Both the position numbers and the translations under genes were made by a program. The notes below the pieces were generated by a model that ran no database searches, had not been told where the DNA came from, and saw nothing but the letters and a program-made list of their open reading frames with translations. Of a stretch of DNA of 64,000 nucleotides, positions 51,457-59,530 are shown in pieces. The stretch is from an uncultured Alistipes sp. (GTDB lineage Bacteria > Bacteroidota > Bacteroidia > Bacteroidales > Rikenellaceae). Numbering within the stretch: the first letter of the stretch is position 1; each line of letters starts with the position of its first letter. Location: assembly GCA_910584485.1 (NCBI GenBank), contig CAJUAV010000004.1:110784-174783 (forward strand), read 5' to 3'.

Positions 51457-52332
51457 TTAATCAATCTGCTCCAATAGGGATTGTAGGCCGTTTGATTTGC
51501 CGGATATGACCTTTCTGCAAAAAAAATTGTTGCCGGCTTTGATTTTTTCGAAATCGGATTCATCCAGCACATTGGGGAATCCGCGGCCGTTATCCGTCCA
51601 ATCGATGTATCGTAAATCGTCCTCCACAATCGTATCCTTCAGGCTGCTGTTAAATAAAATCGTATGAAAAAAGATTTCATCGCAGCAGTTCGTATATTTG
51701 AATCGTTTGCTATACGATGGATGTTCTTTGATGAAGCGAAGAATATAATCAATCGCAGCTCTATTGAGCGACCACCATGAACTTCCTTTGAATACCTTGA
51801 AAGGCAGTTTTTTTCTCAATCGGATCCCGCAATCCAAAAGTTTCTGTTGAAAGAAGATGCACGCGTTTATCAGCAGTCCGAGCGGTTTGGGACAGTTCCT
51901 CGTGTTTATCAGATCGCGCGGATAGTAAATGTCGTATCGATAATTTAAATGCGGGTTGGTCGTTACCGACAAAAAGTTGCGGTGCTTGTTCTCGTCGAAA
52001 AAACGATCCAAATCCCGATTGCGTTTCGTGGGGAAATCCTGGCCTGATATGAAATGGAAATATTCGGCGAAAGGCCATTTAGCGACGCTGCACTCGATTA
52101 GTTTAAGCGTAGCATAAAATTGATTTGCCCCCCCCCAATTTATTTTCAAATCACTGATTATTAATGAATTATTCATATTTTTTAATGCCTCGACCGATTT
52201 GTCTGCATACATATTTTGCGATTTTTTGTCGATATGTATAGCAAAAAAATGATCCGGATGATCGAGTTTGGAGACAAGCCGACGCAGGAACTCTGGATCC
52301 GTATGAGCTTGAATTAGAAAGACTTGTTTCAT
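51457..52332 (-). CDS. GT14-like (core-2/I-branching type) glycosyltransferase, phase-variable candidate
   Basis: 291 residues from MKQVFLIQAHTDPEFLRRLV at 52332; an in-frame ATG nine codons upstream is possible. Features of the GT14 family: FFAIHIDKKSQ, the conserved WGG at residues 66-68 (INWGGANQFYATL), YFHFISGQDFPTK and FKGSSWWSLNRAAIDYI. Members transfer beta-linked sugars such as GlcNAc. The WGG codons are written as nine consecutive G (52128-52136 on the plus strand as C9), so a one-base slip would end the protein after about 70 residues of correct sequence. It lies 6 bp from the GT4 gene. Confidence 0.88.
   Translation of the reverse strand: MKQVFLIQAHTDPEFLRRLVSKLDHPDHFFAIHIDKKSQNMYADKSVEALKNMNNSLIISDLKINWGGANQFYATLKLIECSVAKWPFAEYFHFISGQDFPTKRNRDLDRFFDENKHRNFLSVTTNPHLNYRYDIYYPRDLINTRNCPKPLGLLINACIFFQQKLLDCGIRLRKKLPFKVFKGSSWWSLNRAAIDYILRFIKEHPSYSKRFKYTNCCDEIFFHTILFNSSLKDTIVEDDLRYIDWTDNGRGFPNVLDESDFEKIKAGNNFFCRKVISGKSNGLQSLLEQID
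52128..52136 (-). repeat. G9 homopolymer in the GT14-like gene
   Basis: Nine consecutive G on the coding strand, at codons 66-69 of the glycosyltransferase, in an otherwise A+T-rich context (AAATT on one side, CAAATC on the other). The frame is intact with nine. Confidence 0.95.
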
Positions 52333-52395
52333 GGTTTTGTATGGCGTTGCAGTTAACAATCGGTGAATCGTTGGTTTTCCGTAGAAGCAGCCTGC

Positions 52396-52908
52396 TTAAC
52401 TTTGCCGGACTTTTTTTTCGAAATACTCGTCGATCGTCATGATAACTTTTGCCGGATTACCGGCAGCAACGACATTGGCAGGGATGTGGCCTTTAACGAG
52501 CGATCCTGCGCCAATCACGGTGTTTTCGCCTATGGTTGTTCCAGGAAGAAGAGTTGTTCTTAAGCCGATGAAAACATTGTTGCCGATCATGATATCTCCG
52601 TCTATGCTGACATCCGTGTCGGGGGTGCGTCCGGCAGCTTTCATTGCAACTGTTATGGAAAAATCGTGTGTCAGAAAGACGACTTGTTTGCTGATGACAC
52701 AGTCATGGCCTAATGTGATGCGGTGGAAATTGTCGAAATAGACATCGGACGATATATAATTGGGAGCGCCGGTTATCCGAATCCCGCAACTCTTCAGAAA
52801 AGAGGTTAGCAATTTCATGTACCATGAGGTCGAAAGCATGTTCACAACCTTCAACAACGCCATGATGGGGTAATAAATTGATCTGAACAGTAGTCTTTTA
52901 TGATTCAT
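52396..52908 (-). CDS. Hexapeptide-repeat acyltransferase
   Basis: 170 residues from the ATG at 52908; the longer reading to 53034 would overlap the preceding glycosyltransferase by 110 bp. The C-terminal half is a left-handed beta-helix with hexapeptide repeats (IGNNVFIGLRTTLLPGTTIG, ENTVIGAGSLVKGHIPANVV, AAGNPAKVI) as in O-acetyltransferases of the LacA/WbbJ type; the active-site His is probably in FLTHDFS. It would O-acetylate a sugar of the repeat unit (inference). It has an A8 run near its 3' end that encodes EKKV. Confidence 0.9.
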   Translation of the reverse strand: MNHKRLLFRSIYYPIMALLKVVNMLSTSWYMKLLTSFLKSCGIRITGAPNYISSDVYFDNFHRITLGHDCVISKQVVFLTHDFSITVAMKAAGRTPDTDVSIDGDIMIGNNVFIGLRTTLLPGTTIGENTVIGAGSLVKGHIPANVVAAGNPAKVIMTIDEYFEKKVRQS

Positions 52909-52924
52909 TTGCTTGGTGGAGACG

Positions 52925-53941
52925 TTAGATGATTCGTTCGCTTTGGAGGCGATTCGTAAAAGCGGTGTAATTCTTATCCCAGTTATTATGCTGTTCGATA
53001 TAATTACTTGCATTTTGTACGTATTCGGCTGCAATCTGGCCGTCGGCGACTACTTCGATCGCATGTTGAAAGTCTTCGAGCGACCTGCAGACAATGTACG
53101 ACTTTTCCATGGATGAGAATCCTGAAAAGGATTCCTGAATGCCGATTACGAGGGTCCTATACGCAAAAGCATCCAATACCTTGTTCAAAATTCCGCATCC
53201 TCTCGGAACGGTTGCTACGTATATATCGATGTTTCGGAAAAAATCGCTCAACGATGCTACCGGACCAAGGTATTCGATATACGGTGAACGGTTGAAATAA
53301 GCAATGCTTTTTGGAGATGCGCCTTTACCAGCGACAACAAGACGAACCTTGTCTTTGGCATTTAATCGAGGCAAAATATCCTCGATAAACCATTGGCATT
53401 CCTGAACGGTGGCATCCGTCCAGTTACTTAATACGCCCAATCGCAGGGTGTCGCTTTTCGTTTTTTCTGTTTCAGCCGTATTCGGGATATTCACTCCGTT
53501 TGGAACCAAATAGTACGTGTTGTCCGGATTCCGCCTCTTGAAATGGTCGATGTCGGTTTGCGATACAAACATCAGATGCTTGATGTGCCGCGCAATGGTG
53601 TTTTCTCTTTTTCGGTATAACAAACCGGTGACTAAAGAGTACCAAAAATCCTTATAGCAAATTTTTCCTCTCTTGAGGAAAAATTTGGCTTTGTTAAGCT
53701 GCCCGAGGGAATAGTTGTCGACCAGGAGTGCCAATCGTACGGGCAGTTTCCTTTTTACGGCATCATACGCCTCTTTAGGGCCATACGTAATCAGGATATC
53801 CGCGTCGTTTAGCCTTTCGGGAAACACCCTCGTTACAACGACCTTGTAGTTCCTGTCGTGCAGTACGCGCGTGAAAGCGTCCGTTATCACCTTGACTCCG
53901 GGACTACTTTCGTTATATCTTACTAAATAGATCGTTTTCAT
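52925..53941 (-). CDS. Glycosyltransferase, GT-B fold
   Basis: 338 residues. Short N-terminal domain (TIYLVRYNESSPGVKVITDA) and a GT4-like C-terminal domain: LRLGVLSNWTDATVQECQWF, VRLVVAGKGASPKSIAYF and IDIYVATVPRGCGILNKVLD, the last resembling the donor site but without the usual E-x7-E spacing. It overlaps the polymerase gene by 4 bp, showing translational coupling. The sugar transferred is unknown. Confidence 0.82.
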   Translation of the reverse strand: MKTIYLVRYNESSPGVKVITDAFTRVLHDRNYKVVVTRVFPERLNDADILITYGPKEAYDAVKRKLPVRLALLVDNYSLGQLNKAKFFLKRGKICYKDFWYSLVTGLLYRKRENTIARHIKHLMFVSQTDIDHFKRRNPDNTYYLVPNGVNIPNTAETEKTKSDTLRLGVLSNWTDATVQECQWFIEDILPRLNAKDKVRLVVAGKGASPKSIAYFNRSPYIEYLGPVASLSDFFRNIDIYVATVPRGCGILNKVLDAFAYRTLVIGIQESFSGFSSMEKSYIVCRSLEDFQHAIEVVADGQIAAEYVQNASNYIEQHNNWDKNYTAFTNRLQSERII

Positions 53942-55302
53942 GTCGTGTGATCGGTTATCTGTAAATCCTTCGTATATGATTTCCGTATGATAAAATATTC
54001 GAAAATTTTGCTTGCCATGAAGGGGAGTATCAGCATATCCAGGAAGGTGGAATAGCTTTTTGCGCGAATCAGTTCTATGAATAACAGCAGAAAGAAAACT
54101 TTCAGCATTAATTTTTTGTTCGATTTCGGGCTGTCGATCAATGAAGCTAAAAAGGTGAGCAATAAAATGGTTGCGTAAGCAAGGCCGCGACCGCCCACCA
54201 AAAGCGCATCCGTTATGCCGGTTGTACCGGATGAATGAATCGCAGTTTCGGGGAATTGCTCGATAACGTGCGTCTCATAAGCCGCACTTCCTCCCATGAC
54301 GACAATCAGGGGGAAACGAGAAAAATCAAATAGATCCTCGTCCTTGATGGTATCATAGGCATTCATAAAGTGCTGTCCGGCTAGGAATGACCGGTTATAA
54401 AATTGAATCTGAATGCCGTCTCCCTCCTTTTGGCTTTCAAGGTCCTCAGAAAGTTCTTTGCTTTTTTGAATGGAGCTGAATGAAAATAAGGAGTCGGAGT
54501 CTATGTATCTCATCGCTCCGATAATGGGGTAGAGCAAAAAGAACACGACCACAACCGGCAACAATGCTTTGATTAATTTTTTATCGATTCTTCTCTCTCT
54601 CAAAACGTAGTACAGAACCAGCGGCAGGAACAAAAAAACGAGTCGTGACTTGCTCAACATGACGAACGTTTCAAGCAAGGCCAAGAAAAAGAAGCAGATC
54701 AAATATTTTTTAAGGCGCTTATCTCGGTAATTGCGTGCTACGATCATCATGAAAACAATGGGTATGATATCGGTTCTTATCATTTGGATAATACCGTTTA
54801 GTTTGAATGGAAGCTGAACTCCTTCGGCACCCATTCTGCCTATACCCAGGCAGTAACTGATGAAAGAGAGGGTGAATGCAACGGATAGAATGAGCCACAC
54901 GACGGTCGGACTGAACGGACGCCGCAGCGACTTGTCTATCTCCTGTGGATTGAACCGCTCCCTGCGCCGTGATAAAAAGATCATGCTTCCGACCAAAAAA
55001 CAACATAGCACATTGTTGCCGAATACTGCCAATGCGCTCCGCTGTTCGACCGTGTATTGCTCTCCCATAAGTCCCATGAAATTGCCGAACGCATAAAGAT
55101 TCAGGGATAGAAAAACATATATCAGCAAACAGCACGAAGCCAATGATTGGTACAAGGATTTTCTTGTCGTCAAATATTGATAGGTCATTACAATATTGAA
55201 CAACAAGATGAATGTCTCCGATCCGTCAAATTCAAATTTGACGGCATTTCCGAGCAGGATTGCGGAAATGCAAAGCCATAGTATTAATTTGAACTTGCTC
55301 AT
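53938..55302 (-). CDS. Wzy-like polysaccharide polymerase
   Basis: 454-residue inner-membrane protein with 10-12 hydrophobic segments (LILWLCISAILLGNAVKF; NVLCCFLVGSMIFLS; ALLPVVVVFFLLYPIIGAM) and a large hydrophilic loop in the second half (about 280-350), the layout of Wzy/O-antigen polymerases. Sequence conservation in the family is low, so the call rests on topology and position between transferases. It would join flipped repeat units at the periplasmic face. The start overlaps the stop of the pyruvyltransferase gene by 1 bp. Confidence 0.8.
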   Translation of the reverse strand: MSKFKLILWLCISAILLGNAVKFEFDGSETFILLFNIVMTYQYLTTRKSLYQSLASCCLLIYVFLSLNLYAFGNFMGLMGEQYTVEQRSALAVFGNNVLCCFLVGSMIFLSRRRERFNPQEIDKSLRRPFSPTVVWLILSVAFTLSFISYCLGIGRMGAEGVQLPFKLNGIIQMIRTDIIPIVFMMIVARNYRDKRLKKYLICFFFLALLETFVMLSKSRLVFLFLPLVLYYVLRERRIDKKLIKALLPVVVVFFLLYPIIGAMRYIDSDSLFSFSSIQKSKELSEDLESQKEGDGIQIQFYNRSFLAGQHFMNAYDTIKDEDLFDFSRFPLIVVMGGSAAYETHVIEQFPETAIHSSGTTGITDALLVGGRGLAYATILLLTFLASLIDSPKSNKKLMLKVFFLLLFIELIRAKSYSTFLDMLILPFMASKIFEYFIIRKSYTKDLQITDHTT

Positions 55303-56414
55303 TATTTCAATGACTCTGTGATGTAGGAGCGTGCGAAGTCCCGATAGCTGTCAATCTTCTGATTCACCTCTTGCCAATCGATCCGATTCGATGCGGCTGT
55401 TTCATATTCCCGAGGCGTAGATATAAGCCGTTTTTCAAGATTGAACATTTTCAGCAACGACAGAAGTCGGGCGTTGCCTCGCTCCGGATTGGCCATAACG
55501 ACAAATTCCGTATTGAACAGGATGGCAAAGGCAGTACCGTGAAACGAATCGGTTATGACGAATCGGGCGTTGTATAAGCTTTCAAGCCATCTTGAGACGG
55601 ACGGAAAGCGTCGTAACCCGTTATGCTCCGAAGGCATCAGATCGTTTCGATCGTATCCGTGTTGTGATGCGATGTGTTCGATTACTTTTCGCTTCTCTTC
55701 CGACTCATCCAGAATATAGGTTTGGAGAGTCTTCACTTGGGTAGTGTCAAATCCAATCTGTTTCTTATATTCGGCCGGTGTTAAAAGAAACGTGGGATCG
55801 ATGACGTGGACGGCTTTTTTGTTGAAATATTTTTCGCAAATGGCGACTCCCGAATCTTCCCGGACCGAAATGGCGTCAAAACGCTCCGCCAAACGTTTGC
55901 ACTGACATATGACAGATGCGGGATACTCTGTTTGGTCTATTCCGAAAGAGGCTGCATAGGATATTTTTTTCGACTCTTCAGAAGCAAAGTCGAGGTAGTA
56001 ATTCTGAATATATCGACTTAAATAGGCATATCTCCAAACCTGGTCGCTCCCGACCACATATCCGTCAAATTCGGTGAAACGAGCCTTCTTGTGATCGAAG
56101 CTATAGATTCTTTCGGAAAGATGAAGGTGCCTATGAACAAAATCCGATATGCCCTTCCCTTGTTTCTTTTCATTGCGACATAGTTGCTTTATTTTGTGCT
56201 TCGTCTGCATAAAGCTCTCTTTTCCGATGCAATATTTCAAGAGCGATTTTAGTGCGACGAGCGATTTCCCTCTTGTCGTACTTGCCCTCCAATCTCTTTT
56301 GTCCAAAATCGTGACTTCGTGGCCCAGCTTTTCCAATGTGGTCTGGAGTGCGAAAGACTGAAGCACGCATCCGTAATTGAGCGTTATGGGAAAAGTAAGA
56401 ATGGCGATTTTCAT
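55302..56414 (-). CDS. Polysaccharide pyruvyl transferase family protein
   Basis: 370 residues of the CsaB/WcaK-type family, which add ketal-linked pyruvate from PEP to sugars. Seen: ILTFPITLNYGCVLQSFALQ, YVVGSDQVWRYAYLSRY (conserved GSDQVW), KKISYAASFGID, AISVREDSG, HVIDPTFLL and FVITDSFHGTAFAILFNTEF, all hallmarks of the family. The product would give the polymer a negative charge. It is 7 bp downstream of the acyltransferase gene. Confidence 0.92.
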   Translation of the reverse strand: MKIAILTFPITLNYGCVLQSFALQTTLEKLGHEVTILDKRDWRASTTRGKSLVALKSLLKYCIGKESFMQTKHKIKQLCRNEKKQGKGISDFVHRHLHLSERIYSFDHKKARFTEFDGYVVGSDQVWRYAYLSRYIQNYYLDFASEESKKISYAASFGIDQTEYPASVICQCKRLAERFDAISVREDSGVAICEKYFNKKAVHVIDPTFLLTPAEYKKQIGFDTTQVKTLQTYILDESEEKRKVIEHIASQHGYDRNDLMPSEHNGLRRFPSVSRWLESLYNARFVITDSFHGTAFAILFNTEFVVMANPERGNARLLSLLKMFNLEKRLISTPREYETAASNRIDWQEVNQKIDSYRDFARSYITESLK

Positions 56415-56421
56415 TTGTGTG

Positions 56422-57492
56422 TCAGATTTTCTGTTTCTGAAGCAGTTTCCGGTAGCTGCGATACTTCTCCACCTTTACTACAACGATCTTGTCCCATACG
56501 ATTTTCTGAATCTGGTCCAGTAAGATGGCAGTTGCGAAAATGAATAGCAGGAATCCTAGCCAATAAACGAAATACTCTAATCCGTTGTAATGCTCGCTCA
56601 ACCATCGGATGCATTGCTGAAAAATCGGATAGGCGTAAGGATTCCCGTGCAACAGGAATGCGGCGAAAGCACTTGCGGCAATCCAATTTATGAATTGGCT
56701 TTGAATGTTCATCTTTGAAAAAAACAGCAGCAAATATACCGAATGGAGAATTACGAGCGGGCTTACGTTCGCATAGATTCTGCGGACAGTTAACGGATGA
56801 CCGGTCAGCCAGTAGGCAATCAGAGACTCGAGGCAGAGAATCAGCACGATTACCATTAAATCGCTGTACTTGGACTTATTCGTAAATCGGTTCGGATAGC
56901 GGCGCAGGTAATGCCCCAGAATGTATAATCCTCCGAAAGAGAAGAACGAAAAACCGTATTCGATATAGGTGGCCGCATTCGTTATCCAGCTGTAGAGACT
57001 TTGAAAACTGTAAAAAGCGATCAGGAACAATTCGATTTGCCGCTTATTGGCAGTTTGAGTAAAGCTGTTGAGTACCGGTGCGAAAATATACAGTCCTATA
57101 TAGGCTTTTATAAACCAATTTACTTTCGTTAAAGCAAACAGCCCTAAAATTCCTTCTCCGGTGAAGCGGGCCTGCCCCCCCCCTAATACTATTAAATATA
57201 CCAAACAGAAAAAGAAGAAGCACTGAAAACAGAATCGGCTGAAACTCCGAAATCGCTGATTGATGCCGAACCATCCGGAAATCAAGATGAATACGTCAAC
57301 GCATATGATGGAGAAACTCTCCAAAACGTATCGTCCGAAGGTCCCAAATGGACGTACTCCTATGTCCTCCATGGTCGGTAAGCCGACGCTGGAAAAGCCT
57401 CCATGATAGATCAGGATGGAAAAAATCGCCAGAATGCGAAGCAATTCGATATTGGATTTTCGCGGAGTGCGTCCGACAGCAGTCGTGTTCAT
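56422..57492 (-). CDS. Acyltransferase family 3 membrane protein, phase-variable candidate
   Basis: 356 residues from MNTTAVGRTPRKSNIELLRI at 57492. Ten hydrophobic helices; the PF01757-type N-terminus SNIELLRILAIFSILIYHGG carries the conserved R and H. Members O-acetylate or succinylate capsule and O-antigen sugars. Residues G104-G106 (IVLGGGQARF) are encoded by nine consecutive G (57175-57183), at the end of the third or fourth helix, so slippage would truncate the protein to less than a third. A 239-bp spacer with an 8-bp hairpin (57551-57571) separates it from the ThDP enzyme gene. Confidence 0.9.
   Translation of the reverse strand: MNTTAVGRTPRKSNIELLRILAIFSILIYHGGFSSVGLPTMEDIGVRPFGTFGRYVLESFSIICVDVFILISGWFGINQRFRSFSRFCFQCFFFFCLVYLIVLGGGQARFTGEGILGLFALTKVNWFIKAYIGLYIFAPVLNSFTQTANKRQIELFLIAFYSFQSLYSWITNAATYIEYGFSFFSFGGLYILGHYLRRYPNRFTNKSKYSDLMVIVLILCLESLIAYWLTGHPLTVRRIYANVSPLVILHSVYLLLFFSKMNIQSQFINWIAASAFAAFLLHGNPYAYPIFQQCIRWLSEHYNGLEYFVYWLGFLLFIFATAILLDQIQKIVWDKIVVVKVEKYRSYRKLLQKQKI
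57175..57183 (-). repeat. G9 homopolymer in the acyltransferase gene
   Basis: Nine G on the coding strand at codons 104-106, in a low-G+C neighbourhood (TATTA before it). The frame is intact with nine. Confidence 0.95.
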
Positions 57493-57731
57493 TGGTTTTG
57501 GCAGATCGTATATCGCAGGGTGCCGGGGCAAGCTGCAGTTCCCGTATTTTCTTGCCGGTATAGCCGGCAAGAATGAACGAAAAACGGATTGTGGTTTTGA
57601 ATAATTTGGTTGCTATGTCGATGGACGGGAAACCTGGCGGATGTCGTCTCCGAAAGCTCGAGATCGGATCGCGTCCTATCGGCAGGTTTTTCGTCGAAGC
57701 CTGTATACCGGTAATCGGACACGAATGCAGA

Positions 57732-59510
57732 CTACCATTTGCCAAGCATTTTTTTTGCGATTTTTACGCTTCCTTCCCCAATGGTTTTTCGAACGAAACT
57801 TTTTGTTACGCCCATCGCCGATTTGCAGGCTTCGTTCATCATTTTCAGCGCATCGTTTTCGTCTTCCGAGTTCGTGAAAACCTCGAAGAGCATGGGGCGC
57901 GAGTCTTTTGCGAGCGGTGAAAGGAATCGTTCAAGGCGGGAAAGATACTCTTCCTTCGTATCCGCCGTGAGATATTCGAATCCGAGATCTTCGGCATAGT
58001 GACGGACCAGCTGGTGCGACTTGTTGCCGTAATGGCCGGCAGCGGCAATGTAGTTGTCCGCCTCTTCTCCAAATAAGGCGCCGAGGTGGGTGTAGTTTCT
58101 GAATTCCGTTCCTTTCCCGTTATTTATCAAAAGAATACGGATATTGTTACCTATGTGTCGGTTTCCTGCCGCATTCATGTCGTAAAAGAATGCGAGGTCA
58201 CCCAAAATAGCGAAAAATAATTTGTCCCTGTCGCCGAGCGATGCGCCTACGAGGGTCGAGAGGATCCCGTCGATGCCGAACCCGCCGGTATTGGAGGTGG
58301 AAGATACCGCCTCGGGCATCTCGAACATGTTCCAGGCTCGTAGCGTATTGAGAATGCCCAGATGAACGATGCTGTTTTCTGGCATTCGATGGGCCGTCTG
58401 TGATGCCAGCCAGATATTGGAGAAGGGTATTTTTTCGGGATCGATACGACCTCTGATATCCGCGAGCACATCCAGACACTCTTTCAAGTAAGCCGCTTCG
58501 TTGTTGCACCTCTCTTCGTGTGGCGCATAATGGTTGAAAAATGCCTTCGGTTCCATTTCGAATACCTGCGTCAGTTTGCGGTAGAAATCCTTTATTTCTC
58601 CATCGGGACTTACCCGCCATACTTCTTTGGGGGATACGTAGGCATAAGCGCCCGAGATTTCGCCCAGATGGATCAGCAGATTTACTCTGTTTATATCGAA
58701 AACGGCCATGGTCTGTGTCGTGATCAGCGGCAGAAGCACTCTGTATTTTCCTTTATAGCCGGATGTATGGTCACAAAATACGACTGCATTGAATTTTCCG
58801 CAAAAGCGGTCGATAGCCTCTGTTTCTCGTTCGTTAAAATCACGATGGCGCCCGATGAAGATGGCGATTCGGCCGTTTGTGTCTATTTCCGGAAATTGGT
58901 TGCCGGGATTGGTTGCCGGATCCGTGAAAGAGGTCCTGAAGATCGCTCTTGTCTGCGGGCATTCTTTTACGGAGTAGTCGCGCGGGTAGACGGTTTGAAA
59001 ATCGAGATGAACAGGTCCGCCTCCACGGTGACGCAGAGCAAGAAGTGCGCGGTTGATCTTGACGTTGTTGCTCCATTCCTCCTCGTCGGTTAATGAGGCG
59101 GTGATGCTTTCGCTTAAAACCGCGATGTCATGTTGGACCTGCGACCTGTCCAAGACTTGAGCTACCAGATGTCCTACTTTATTTCTACCCTGTGTTGCCG
59201 TTACGGCCAGGATGGGCAGCTTGCTGTAATAGGCTTCGGTCAGTCCGGGAATATAGTTCCTGGATGCAGTAGCTCCCGTACAGGTAATGACGACCGGCTC
59301 TTTGGATTGAAATGCCAATCCGCAAGCCATGTAGCATCCGGATCGCTCATCGACACTCGAATAGATTTCAAACCATGGATCGTGCATGATCGAGGCGACG
59401 AAAGACAAATTGGTCGTGCCCGGACTGGCTACGACTTTACGGATATTATGTTGTTTCAGAAGAGAAATCAACATTTGGACGGATTTCTCGACACTGTAAT
59501 AATGCTTCAT
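57732..59510 (-). CDS. MenD-like thiamine diphosphate-dependent enzyme
   Basis: 592 residues, full three-domain ThDP enzyme. The catalytic Glu is E55 in SSVDERSGCYMACGLA, same position as in MenD; substrate-side loop ATASRNYIPGLTEAYYSKLP; cofactor motif ILGDLAFFYDMNAAGNRHIG ending in LLINNGKG (about 436-465). No other menaquinone gene is nearby and it sits in the capsule operon 20 bp after an NAD-epimerase gene, so a role in making an unusual sugar or substituent is likelier than menaquinone synthesis. The sugar enzyme YerE (branched yersiniose) is a precedent for such chemistry. Acetolactate- or phosphonopyruvate-type activity is an alternative. Confidence 0.82.
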   Translation of the reverse strand: MKHYYSVEKSVQMLISLLKQHNIRKVVASPGTTNLSFVASIMHDPWFEIYSSVDERSGCYMACGLAFQSKEPVVITCTGATASRNYIPGLTEAYYSKLPILAVTATQGRNKVGHLVAQVLDRSQVQHDIAVLSESITASLTDEEEWSNNVKINRALLALRHRGGGPVHLDFQTVYPRDYSVKECPQTRAIFRTSFTDPATNPGNQFPEIDTNGRIAIFIGRHRDFNERETEAIDRFCGKFNAVVFCDHTSGYKGKYRVLLPLITTQTMAVFDINRVNLLIHLGEISGAYAYVSPKEVWRVSPDGEIKDFYRKLTQVFEMEPKAFFNHYAPHEERCNNEAAYLKECLDVLADIRGRIDPEKIPFSNIWLASQTAHRMPENSIVHLGILNTLRAWNMFEMPEAVSSTSNTGGFGIDGILSTLVGASLGDRDKLFFAILGDLAFFYDMNAAGNRHIGNNIRILLINNGKGTEFRNYTHLGALFGEEADNYIAAAGHYGNKSHQLVRHYAEDLGFEYLTADTKEEYLSRLERFLSPLAKDSRPMLFEVFTNSEDENDALKMMNEACKSAMGVTKSFVRKTIGEGSVKIAKKMLGKW

Positions 59511-59530
59511 AGGGTGCTGAATATGACAAA

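Noticed and set aside
52411..52418. A8/T8 runs in capsule genes (52411-52418, 51519-51526) as further phase-variation sites
   Set aside because: Runs of eight A or T are expected by chance in this A+T-rich island and encode ordinary Lys or Phe pairs; they lack the contrast that makes the G9 runs stand out.
57551..57571. Hairpin CTTGCCGG/CCGGCAAG as a terminator within the capsule operon
   Set aside because: On the transcribed (minus) strand it is followed by AAAATACGG, not a U run; at most it is a local structure in the 239-bp spacer.
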